64,000 nt of DNA. It comes from JAHEAO01 sp942492375. GTDB taxonomy: Bacteria; Pseudomonadota; Alphaproteobacteria; Rhodobacterales; Rhodobacteraceae. Under the pieces are notes generated by a model. That model did not search any database, was not told the origin of the DNA, and was given only the letters and a program-made list of their open reading frames with translations. Of the stretch, positions 17,097 to 24,812 are shown piece after piece. The stretch is from assembly GCA_942492375.1 (NCBI GenBank), contig CALOEL010000002.1:124001-188000 (forward strand), read 5' to 3'. How positions within the stretch are numbered: the first letter of the stretch is position 1; every line of letters starts with the position of its first letter. Both the position numbers and the translations under genes were made by a program.

Positions 17097-19007
17097 TCAG
17101 ACCCCGGCCGGCTCGACCAGCATCCGGCCGCGCATCTCCATGTGAAGCGCGTGGCAGAACCACTGGCAGTAGAACCAGTGCACGCCCGGACGGTCGGCGG
17201 TGAAGGTGACCGAGGCGGTCGCCTGCGGCGCCACTTCCATCGCGATGCCGTAGTTCGACAGGCAGAAGCCGTGCGTCACGTCGTCCACGTCGTCGAGGTT
17301 GGTGACATAGATCGTCACCTCGTCGCCCTGTTTCACCGTGAACTTTTCCAGGCTGAAGGTCGGCGCCACGGACCACATATAGATACGCACCTTGTTGCCG
17401 TCGCGGATCACCTCGTCATGGCCATCCTCCAGCACCACGCCGTCGGCTTCGGCCTGCAGCCGCGCCTCTTCCCACGTCGGGTCGTTGCGGTCCCAGACAT
17501 TGACCGGGTTCACGATGTCGCGGCGCACGATGATGCTGTCATGCGGCTCGGCAAAGGTCGGGCCGTCATGAACCACCTTCATCTCGTCCGACGAGATGTC
17601 GATCAGCTGCTCGTTCTCGGGCTTCAACGGGCCGGTATTCAGGAACCGGTCCTTCGAGAACTTGTTCATCGAGATCAGCCATTTGCCGTCCGCCTCGGCA
17701 GTTTCGCCCATCGAGGTGGAGTTGTGGCCCGGCTGGTAATGCACATCGACCTTCGAGACGATCGGATCGACATCCGAGCCGCCATAGGCCTCGATCGCCT
17801 TGGCGATGTCCCACTTCACCACCTGGCTGTCGAGGAACAGCGTCGTGTAGGCAAAGCCCTTGCCGTCGAAGGCGGTGTGAAGCGGGCCGAGGCCAAGCTG
17901 CGGCTCTGCGACGATGCAGGACCGCGGATCGGCATCGCTTTCGAACAGGGCATCGACCTTTTCGACGTCGATCACGGACACGGTCGGCGACAGCTTGCCG
18001 TTGATCATCACGTGCTTCTTGTCGGGTGCCGTGTTGACGCCATGCGGGCTGTTCGGGATCGGGATGTAGCGGGTGTATTTCTTGTTCTTCTCTTTCCGCC
18101 CGTCGATCACCGGCACGCCGTTCAGCATCTGCACGTCGCCCTCGGCCACGCCCTTTTCGATCTCGGCGATGTTGAAGACCACGACATGGTCCATCTCGTT
18201 CTCTGTCATCTCGGCCAGGTTCATGCCCATTTCCGAGTTGTAGGAGGTCGAGAAGGCGTATTTGCCCTGATAGTCGCAGTCGGTGTTGTCGAGATTGCCC
18301 GACACCATCACCTGCCAGGCCACCTTCATCTCGTCGCCGTCGATGGCGGTGAAGATGTTCACGTACTGGCTGGGATCGTCCAGCACCGTGCCGTCATTGA
18401 CCAGCGGCGCCTCGTGTTCGCCATTGGCGAAGACATAGCCGGTGCGGGGGTATTTCTGCGGCCGCATGCCGTGGATGTCATGCGCGTTCGGGATCTCGAT
18501 GATCTTGTCGCATTTCATCACGTCGCAGCGCACCCGCGCCACGCGGGTATTGGCCTTGTCGTTCATGAAAAGGTAGCGACCGTCATAGGTGCCGTCGGTG
18601 AACGACATGTGCGGGTGGTGCAGGTCGCCGTTGTCGTAGGTCTTCATGCCGCGCTTGGCCAGGAATTCCTTGGTCTCGGGCAGAAGGCCCTCGGTCAGGA
18701 TCTTCAGCGACTCGTTGGTCTGGCCCCAGCCGGTGGCCGAGCAGCGGTTGAACACCGGCACCCGCATCAGTTCGCGCATCGAGGGGAAGCCGAGGATGCG
18801 CAATTCGCCGGTCTGGCCCGAGGACCAGAACCCGTAATATTCGTCCAGCTCGCCGGGGGCGAGTTCGAACTTGCCCTCCTGCGCGCGGGCGGCACCGGTG
18901 CTGGACAGCAGCGCGCCGCCGCCAGCCGCCGCAAAGGCGGCACCCGCCGCGGTCGCGCCCAAAAGGCCACGGCGCGACAGGGCCAGTTGTTTTCTTTCCT
19001 CAGACAT
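17097..19007 (-). CDS. nosZ: Nitrous-oxide reductase NosZ (clade I)
   Basis: The 636-residue precursor has a twin-arginine signal (SRRGLLGATAAGAAF), typical of clade I enzymes. A seven-bladed propeller follows, with CuZ-ligand histidines such as DLHHPHMS, and a C-terminal cupredoxin whose CuA ligands include C614, C618, H622 and M625 (CQWFCHALHMEM). It reduces N2O to N2 in the periplasm. ATG 19007 is preferred over the longer open frame because AAGGAGACCC stands just before it; it overlaps the nosR stop by 8 bp. All key ligands I can place are present. Confidence 0.97.
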   Translation of the reverse strand: MSEERKQLALSRRGLLGATAAGAAFAAAGGGALLSSTGAARAQEGKFELAPGELDEYYGFWSSGQTGELRILGFPSMRELMRVPVFNRCSATGWGQTNESLKILTEGLLPETKEFLAKRGMKTYDNGDLHHPHMSFTDGTYDGRYLFMNDKANTRVARVRCDVMKCDKIIEIPNAHDIHGMRPQKYPRTGYVFANGEHEAPLVNDGTVLDDPSQYVNIFTAIDGDEMKVAWQVMVSGNLDNTDCDYQGKYAFSTSYNSEMGMNLAEMTENEMDHVVVFNIAEIEKGVAEGDVQMLNGVPVIDGRKEKNKKYTRYIPIPNSPHGVNTAPDKKHVMINGKLSPTVSVIDVEKVDALFESDADPRSCIVAEPQLGLGPLHTAFDGKGFAYTTLFLDSQVVKWDIAKAIEAYGGSDVDPIVSKVDVHYQPGHNSTSMGETAEADGKWLISMNKFSKDRFLNTGPLKPENEQLIDISSDEMKVVHDGPTFAEPHDSIIVRRDIVNPVNVWDRNDPTWEEARLQAEADGVVLEDGHDEVIRDGNKVRIYMWSVAPTFSLEKFTVKQGDEVTIYVTNLDDVDDVTHGFCLSNYGIAMEVAPQATASVTFTADRPGVHWFYCQWFCHALHMEMRGRMLVEPAGV

Positions 19008-21213
19008 CTTGGGTCTCCTTCTTGGATGAGGCTCCAGCAAGCATCTTGTCGAGCGCCGCGGCGTTCGATTGCGCGCCTTTTGAAGCGGTGGCCCGCCGCC
19101 GCATCTGTTTGATGACGACGGGACATTTCGTGGTGGATCGGTACAGAACCTGACAATGCAGGCAGTTGACACATTCGTTCGGATTGATCTCTCCGGTCGG
19201 ATGGATCGCTTGAACGGGGCATTCGTTGGCGCAGGTCTGGCAGGGGCTGCCGCATTCCTTGTAGCGCTTTAGCCAGTCGAACATCCGCATCCGCGCCGGG
19301 ATCGCCAGCGCCCCGCCCAGCGGGCAGACATAGCGGCAGTAGAAGCGCTCGACGAAGAGGTTGGCGATGATGATCGCCACGGCAAAGACGACGAAGGGCC
19401 AGTCGCGGATGAATTTCAGGATGATCGCGGTCTTGAACGGCTCGACCTCGGCGAATTTCTCGGCCAGCGGCATCGAGACCAGCGACAGGCCGAACAGGCC
19501 GAGGAAGATCATGTACTTGATCGGCCAAAGGCGCTCATGCAGGCCCCAGGGCAGCTCCCATTGCGGCACCTTGAAGAACCGCGCGATCTGGTTGGTCAGC
19601 TCCTGCAGCGCGCCGAACGGGCAAAGCCAGCCGCAATAGGCGCCGCGCCCCCAGAAGATCAGCGCCGCGGCCACCGCGAACCACTGGATGAAGACCAGCG
19701 GATCCAGCAGGAAGGCATCCCAGGTAAAGCCGTCCTTCAGCGAATTGCCCAGCGCCATGAGGTTCACCACCGAAAGCTGCGCATTGGCATACCAGCCGAT
19801 GAAGAACAGCGTCATGGTGAGAAAGCCGATGCGGAACCAGTAGAAGCGGCGCTCGTTCCGCGTCACCTGGTTCTGGAAGAAGAAGGTTCCGGTCAGCACC
19901 ACCAGCATCGCGACCAGGATGCCGATCTCGATCTGGCGGTCGCGCCAGATCCGTTGCCACAACTCGCGCTTGGCGGCCTCTTCCTCTTCGGTCACGACGG
20001 CGGGGCTCGCCACCTGCAGCGGTTCAAGGAAATCGGTAGGCAGGCTGTAGCCGAGGTCGAAGGTCAGGAAGCTCTTGTCGACCGCGCCGACGGCGCGCTG
20101 GACCAGCAGTTGCAGGCGCCACGGCTCGGTCGGATCGAATTCGGCATCGGCGGGGATCCGGAACAGATCGACCTCGTCGAAGCTCGGCGCGTCAGAGGGC
20201 GCCAGCGCGCCCAGGCGGCGATGCCGCTTGTCGGTGAAGCGATACGAGCGGTCGCCCTGGATCAGCTGGATGCGGTCGAAGATGCCGCCGCGCACATAGC
20301 CGGACCCCTTGAACGAATACCGGCCGCGCCCCGCAACCACGATCGCATGCTCGCCCTCTTCCAGCCACTTCTCCATGTTCGCATATTCCGGCCCGCCCAG
20401 CAGGTTGCGGCCGATCGAGGGCACGCTGACCAGCGCCGTGTTGAGGTCGATGAACGTGTCTCCCGGCTCTCCTGGTTCGGGCCGCTCTGCGGCGCGGGCG
20501 TCGCCGGATTCCTCATAGGCGCGGTTGACCTGCCCGACATCCAGCGTCAGCCGCCGCACGGTGCCGTTGCCCAGCATCTCGGACCAGCTTTCCGCCGCCT
20601 CGGCGGTTGGGTCGATCCGCCGCTGCGGCCCGCCCTCGACCACCGAAAGCCCGCCAAGCCCCAGCCCCCGCGCCACCTTCAGCCCGGCGCGCACCAGAGA
20701 GTCGTCGATCACCATGACCGTGACGGTCGCGCCCGAGATGATGTCGAGGTCATGCGCCGACCCGCCCGCCGCGGCCTCGGCCTTCAGGTCCAGCCCTGCA
20801 TAGCTTTCGGTCAGAGCCAGCATCTTGGATTCGGGAATGCCAACAAGCACGATCGGCTCTGCGTGGTCCACCAGCTTGGCGCCCGTCAGCACTGCATCGG
20901 GCGATATCGAAGCGACGACATGGATCGGCTTGCCCGAATACCCTGTTGTGCCGACGAAATCGGAAGTCAGGAAGACATAGCCTACAGTTTCGGAACCCTG
21001 CAGCAGCGGCGCCACCGGGATGTCCTGCCGGACCGCGCCGAAACCCGTCGCGCCTTCCACGAAGAAGGCCGGGTCAAGATCGGGCAGGAAACGGTCAAGC
21101 TGGCTGGCCCCTGCTCCCGTGACCGACACTGCAAGAGCTGCAAACGAGAACAGCAGTCCGATCAGATAATGGATGACTTTCCATCGGGTGAAGACAGGGT
21201 CAGGCAGCATCAA
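19000..21213 (-). CDS. nosR: NosR, membrane flavoprotein/Fe-S electron donor to NosZ
   Basis: The 737-residue polytopic protein has a signal or first helix and a periplasmic FMN-binding domain with the flavin-attachment motif SGATVT. Membrane helices follow, with CGWLCPFGALQE and CRYVCPLGGAL cysteine motifs, and a C-terminal ferredoxin domain (CGSPCQTCANECP and CVNCLHC). It carries quinol electrons to NosZ and is also needed for nos expression. It is the first gene of nosRZDFYLX; an FNR-type box lies 58 bp upstream. Confidence 0.95.
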   Translation of the reverse strand: MMLPDPVFTRWKVIHYLIGLLFSFAALAVSVTGAGASQLDRFLPDLDPAFFVEGATGFGAVRQDIPVAPLLQGSETVGYVFLTSDFVGTTGYSGKPIHVVASISPDAVLTGAKLVDHAEPIVLVGIPESKMLALTESYAGLDLKAEAAAGGSAHDLDIISGATVTVMVIDDSLVRAGLKVARGLGLGGLSVVEGGPQRRIDPTAEAAESWSEMLGNGTVRRLTLDVGQVNRAYEESGDARAAERPEPGEPGDTFIDLNTALVSVPSIGRNLLGGPEYANMEKWLEEGEHAIVVAGRGRYSFKGSGYVRGGIFDRIQLIQGDRSYRFTDKRHRRLGALAPSDAPSFDEVDLFRIPADAEFDPTEPWRLQLLVQRAVGAVDKSFLTFDLGYSLPTDFLEPLQVASPAVVTEEEEAAKRELWQRIWRDRQIEIGILVAMLVVLTGTFFFQNQVTRNERRFYWFRIGFLTMTLFFIGWYANAQLSVVNLMALGNSLKDGFTWDAFLLDPLVFIQWFAVAAALIFWGRGAYCGWLCPFGALQELTNQIARFFKVPQWELPWGLHERLWPIKYMIFLGLFGLSLVSMPLAEKFAEVEPFKTAIILKFIRDWPFVVFAVAIIIANLFVERFYCRYVCPLGGALAIPARMRMFDWLKRYKECGSPCQTCANECPVQAIHPTGEINPNECVNCLHCQVLYRSTTKCPVVIKQMRRRATASKGAQSNAAALDKMLAGASSKKETQDV

Positions 21214-21270
21214 GGGAACTTTCCGCGCGTTTAGGTTCCGACTGCTTAGTCGCGATCCCGGGCGGAAAAC

Positions 21271-21284
21271 TTGATCTAGTTCAA
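21271..21284. promoter_or_regulatory. FNR/NnrR-type box upstream of nosR
   Basis: TTGAT-N4-TTCAA (TTGAA-N4-ATCAA on the minus strand) differs by one base from the FNR consensus TTGAT-N4-ATCAA. Its centre is about 64 bp from the nosR ATG, suiting activation from -41.5 with a short leader. It also faces the dodecin gene on the other side, whose start is 143 bp away. Confidence 0.65.
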
Positions 21285-21426
21285 ACTCCGGACCGAATTC
21301 TTCCGAATCTTGAAACTGCGGAACAAATCGACCGTCCCGGCAGTTGGATTACTCAACCAAACGGAACTCGCGGCTTCCCGAGATGGGAAATACCGGGCGT
21401 TGCGCTTAGAAAACGAGGAGGACGTG

Positions 21427-21645
21427 ATGACTGTCGCGAAGATTATCGAGATTTCCAGCAGCTCCGACAAAAGCTTTGAAGACGCTATCAACAAGGGCGT
21501 CGAGCGGGCTTCGAACTCGCTCAAGAACGTCAAGGGCGCCTGGGTGAAGGAACAGCAGGTCGCCATCGAGAACGGCAAGATCACCTCCTATCGCGTGAAT
21601 CTCAACGTGACCTTCGTGCTTGGCGAAGGAAGCATGGCCGACTGA
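21427..21645 (+). CDS. Dodecin family flavin-binding protein
   Basis: The 72-residue protein has the dodecin pattern: VAKIIEISSSSDKSFEDAI, then GVERASNSLKNVKGAWVKEQ with the flavin-stacking Trp, and a closing beta strand. Dodecins form hollow dodecamers that store or buffer FMN/FAD in the cytoplasm. ATG 21427 follows a strong GAGGAGG site; the frame upstream of it is not conserved-looking. It is divergent from nosR. Confidence 0.93.
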   Translation: MTVAKIIEISSSSDKSFEDAINKGVERASNSLKNVKGAWVKEQQVAIENGKITSYRVNLNVTFVLGEGSMAD

Positions 21646-21784
21646 CCTGCGGCCCGTTTCAGGGGCGGTAGGCGGCGTCGGGAACTCCGGTGTGGAACAG
21701 CGATCCCGCACCGGCACCGGCGTTGTGCGCAAGATACCGTTCAGAAACCTTGTTCCCCGGACCGTGGCGCTCTACATCACTCGG

Positions 21785-22585
21785 ATGAAAAGATGGATCC
21801 CCTTTATCAAATCCAACCCGGTGGTGTCGGTCATTCGCCTCGAAGGCACGATTTCTTCGGCATCGCGCGGCCTGACGCTTAACGATACCGGCCTCGCGCC
21901 GATGATCGAGCGCGCCTTTCGGCGATACAAGCCCGCAGCGGTCGCGCTGGCGATCAATTCGCCGGGCGGGTCGCCGGTGCAGTCTTCGCTGGTCGCCGCC
22001 CGCATCCGCCGTCTGTCCGAGGAAAAGAAGGTGCCGGTCTTCGCTTTCGTCGAGGATGTGGCGGCCTCGGGAGGCTACTGGTTGGCCTGCGCCGCCGACG
22101 AGATCTGGGTCGACGCAACCTCGATCGTCGGTTCGATCGGGGTAATCTCCGGAAGCTTCGGCCTGCACGATTTCATCGACCGGCACGGCATCGAAAGGCG
22201 GCTTTACACCGCAGGCAAGTCGAAAAGCACCCTGGACATGTTCGAACCCGAGAAACCGCAGGATGTGAAACGGCTCAAATCCATCCTCGAATCGATGCAC
22301 GGGACGTTCATCGACCAGGTCCGGACGCGGCGTGACGGCAAGCTGACCGACGGCACCGATCTGTTCACCGGTGAATTCTGGGTCGGACAGAAAGGCGTGG
22401 AACTGGGGCTGGCGGACGGCATCGGCCATCTCGTTCCGAAGATGAAAGAGCGGTTCGGCGACAAGGTCAAATTCGTCCCCTACACCCGCAAACGCCCGTT
22501 CCTGTCGCGGATCGGCGGCAGCTTGGCCGGCGAAGCGCTGGGCGCAGTGGAAGACCGCATGCACTTTGCGCGATACGGGCTTTAG
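21785..22585 (+). CDS. S49 family peptidase (SppA/SohB-like)
   Basis: The 266-residue protein contains the S49 core: NSPGGSPVQSSLVAARIR, catalytic Ser in VAASGGYWLACAADEIWVD, and catalytic Lys in GKSKSTLDM. It is shorter than E. coli SppA and matches the single-domain alphaproteobacterial type. ATG 21785 is the conventional start for that type, though no clear ribosome site precedes it and a GTG eight codons earlier is possible. It lacks a clear export signal and probably acts at the inner membrane on signal or membrane peptides. Confidence 0.88.
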   Translation: MKRWIPFIKSNPVVSVIRLEGTISSASRGLTLNDTGLAPMIERAFRRYKPAAVALAINSPGGSPVQSSLVAARIRRLSEEKKVPVFAFVEDVAASGGYWLACAADEIWVDATSIVGSIGVISGSFGLHDFIDRHGIERRLYTAGKSKSTLDMFEPEKPQDVKRLKSILESMHGTFIDQVRTRRDGKLTDGTDLFTGEFWVGQKGVELGLADGIGHLVPKMKERFGDKVKFVPYTRKRPFLSRIGGSLAGEALGAVEDRMHFARYGL

Positions 22586-22588
22586 GCC

Positions 22589-22750
22589 TTGGTCAAGGCA
22601 GTCACATTCTTCCTGATCGGGATCCTGATCCTAGCGATGTTCGGCAAGCTGCGCTTTCCGGGGCAAAAGCGGCTATCGGCGGCCAAATGCCCCAAATGCG
22701 GCCGTTACCGATTCGGAAAATCAGGCTGCGGCTGCGGCGCGAAATCATAG
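22589..22750 (+). CDS. Small membrane-anchored zinc-ribbon protein (53 aa)
   Basis: The TTG at 22589 starts a 53-residue frame: one hydrophobic helix (VTFFLIGILILAMFGK) and then a Cys-rich tail with CPKCG and CGCG motifs that could bind one zinc. It lies between the S49 peptidase (4 bp after its stop) and the antiporter, which starts 7 bp after its stop, so it is probably part of one transcript. Similar short proteins occur in related bacteria as hypothetical proteins. Function is unknown. Confidence 0.65.
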   Translation: MVKAVTFFLIGILILAMFGKLRFPGQKRLSAAKCPKCGRYRFGKSGCGCGAKS

Positions 22751-22756
22751 GGCTTC

Positions 22757-23704
22757 ATGGACTTCCTGCTTGCAACAGTCGGACTGGTGATCCTCGTCGT
22801 CGCGGGCGACGCACTGGTGCGCGGCGCGGTCAATCTCAGCCTGAGGCTGGGCATCCCGTCGTTGATCGTCGGCCTGACCATCGTGGCCTTCGGCACATCG
22901 GCGCCCGAATTGCTGGTGTCGGTCCAGGCGGTCCTGCGCGACGTGCCGGGGATCGCGATCGGCAATGTCGTCGGGTCCAACGTCGCCAATATCCTGCTCG
23001 TGCTCGGCCTGCCGGCGATGCTGTTCGGCATGAATACATCGGCCTGCGAGACGCGGCAAAGCTACCTGCAGATGATCGCGGTGACGGTTCTGTTCATCCT
23101 GCTGGCATTCTTCGGCGCGTTGACCTGGATGTCCGGGCTGCTGCTTCTCGCATTCTACGCGGCGGTTCTGCTGAACGAGATCAGGAACGCGCGGCAGCAT
23201 CGCAGGGAAAACGGCACGAACAATGCCGGGATGGATCTGGAAAGCGCGGATCCGCACATGCGCTGGTGGAAGATTGCCGCCTATCTTGCCGTCGGCCTCG
23301 TCGGCCTGCCTTTCGGCGCGGACATCCTCGTGGACAGCGCCACCGCGATCGCCCGCAACTTCGGGATAAGCGAGACGGTGATAGGCCTCACGCTGGTCGC
23401 GGTCGGCACCTCGCTGCCGGAACTTGCAACGACGACGGTGGCGGCCTGGCGGCGCCATGCGGAAGTCGCACTTGGCAACGTGATAGGATCGAACATCGCC
23501 AACATACTCGCGATCCTCGGCGTCTCGTCCCTGGTCGGAACGATCCCGATTCCGCCAGAGATCGTCGGCTTCGACATGTGGGTGATGCTGGCGGTCGCGC
23601 TGGTGCTGTTCAGGTTCGCCTATTTGCGCAAGGATATATCGCGGCTTTGGGGGGCGGGCCTGATGCTGGGATATGTCGCCTACGTGATTGCATTGCTGAT
23701 CTGA
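22757..23704 (+). CDS. Calcium/sodium antiporter (YrbG-like, CaCA family)
   Basis: The 315-residue inner-membrane protein has two homologous five-helix halves, each with the ion-binding alpha repeat: GTSAPELLVS...GNVVGSNVANILLVLG and GTSLPELATT...GNVIGSNIANILAILG. It exchanges Ca2+ for Na+ or H+. The repeats are complete. It lies 7 bp after the zinc-ribbon gene and 9 bp before the SDR gene. Confidence 0.93.
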   Translation: MDFLLATVGLVILVVAGDALVRGAVNLSLRLGIPSLIVGLTIVAFGTSAPELLVSVQAVLRDVPGIAIGNVVGSNVANILLVLGLPAMLFGMNTSACETRQSYLQMIAVTVLFILLAFFGALTWMSGLLLLAFYAAVLLNEIRNARQHRRENGTNNAGMDLESADPHMRWWKIAAYLAVGLVGLPFGADILVDSATAIARNFGISETVIGLTLVAVGTSLPELATTTVAAWRRHAEVALGNVIGSNIANILAILGVSSLVGTIPIPPEIVGFDMWVMLAVALVLFRFAYLRKDISRLWGAGLMLGYVAYVIALLI

Positions 23705-23713
23705 GGGATGGCT

Positions 23714-24505
23714 ATGGGACATGCGCATAGGCGCGCCCTGGTGACGGGTGCAGGAAAGCGGCTGGGCCGGGCGATGGCGCTCTGTCTTGCCGAGCAGGGT
23801 TATGACGTCGCGGTACATTACGCGACCTCCGCCGAGGCCGCCGAGGACGTCGCGGAAACTGTCCGTGCAAAGGGCCGGAACGCCGTGACTTTGCAGGCGG
23901 ACCTGTTGGACGAAGACCAGACCCAGGGTCTGATCGGCCGGGCCGCGGACGGGCTGGGGGGGCCGCTGACGGTGCTGGTCAACAACGCCTCGATCTTCGA
24001 TTACGACAATATCGCCACCGCGACCCGCGAAAGCTGGGACAGGCATATCGGCTCGAACCTGCGGGCGCCCTTCGTGCTGACCCAGGCGCTTGCCGCGCAG
24101 ATGCCGGATGCGGGGAGGGATGAGAACGGAGAGGTGCTGGCTCTCGGTTTGGTCGTCAACATGGTCGATCAGCGGGTGCGCAAGCTGACCCCCGAATTCA
24201 TGACCTACACGATCGCCAAGATGGGGCTCTGGGCCTTCACCCAGACTGCAGCACAGGCGCTGGCGCCGAACATCCGCGTCAATGCCATCGCACCGGGTCC
24301 GACGATGATCGGCGCGCGCCAGTCCGAGGATCATTTCGCCAACCAGCGCGCCGCGACCGTGCTGCAGCGCGGCTCGAACCCCGAAGATATCCTGCACGCG
24401 CTCCGATATCTTCTGGATGCACCTGCGGTCACGGGCCAATTGCTGCTGGTCGATGGCGGTCAGCATATGGGCTGGCGGACCCCCGATATCATCGGCCGCT
24501 CCTAG
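23714..24505 (+). CDS. Short-chain dehydrogenase (pteridine-reductase-like SDR)
   Basis: The 263-residue protein has a Rossmann fold with TGAGKRLG, the TGxxxRxG form seen in pteridine reductases and FolM, then NNAS, and the catalytic Y-x3-K in MTYTIAKMG. Two ATGs occur (23708 and 23714); the second has GAGGG at proper distance. It may reduce dihydropterins or another carbonyl substrate with NADPH. Pteridine specificity is inferred from the Arg in the glycine motif only. Confidence 0.8.
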   Translation: MGHAHRRALVTGAGKRLGRAMALCLAEQGYDVAVHYATSAEAAEDVAETVRAKGRNAVTLQADLLDEDQTQGLIGRAADGLGGPLTVLVNNASIFDYDNIATATRESWDRHIGSNLRAPFVLTQALAAQMPDAGRDENGEVLALGLVVNMVDQRVRKLTPEFMTYTIAKMGLWAFTQTAAQALAPNIRVNAIAPGPTMIGARQSEDHFANQRAATVLQRGSNPEDILHALRYLLDAPAVTGQLLLVDGGQHMGWRTPDIIGRS

Positions 24506-24812
24506 TTCCTGCGACATTCGCGCGCCGATCCGGGCTTGACTTGTGCACCATTCACCAAGCCGTCACGAAACTGTTACGATTCTGCTAATGTTTTCAGTTA
24601 TTTGCTCTACGTTCAAAATTAAATCAAATGAAATCAATGCCTTGCAACCGTGCCTATTTTTTAGGCAAATCGACGAAGGGGGCTGAAAATAAGGGAAATT
24701 CTGGTACACCAAAATCTTGTCACCAGACTTATCCCCAGCTTTCGGGGAAACCTTTCCTCTTGATGCCGCCGCTGTAAGGTTGCAGCCAACCAAGGAATCA
24801 TCCGCCTTCCAG
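24506..24812. other. AT-rich intergenic region upstream of uvrC
   Basis: These 307 bp are clearly poorer in GC than the flanks, especially 24575-24670. They contain a TTGACT at 24535, a short hairpin TGCCTA-T5-TAGGCA at 24651-24667 that may end the SDR transcript, and a small inverted repeat CCCC/GGGG around 24734-24750. No protein or RNA gene could be supported. The uvrC promoter should lie here. Confidence 0.5.

Noticed and set aside
16998..19112. Long plus-strand frame of 704 codons over nosD and nosZ
   Set aside because: It is antisense to nosZ, whose copper ligands and signal are intact. Its sequence is His/Arg/Val-rich, as expected for a GC-rich shadow frame.
22745..24517. Minus-strand frame of 590 codons
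   Set aside because: It is the antisense of the antiporter and SDR genes, which have complete motifs.
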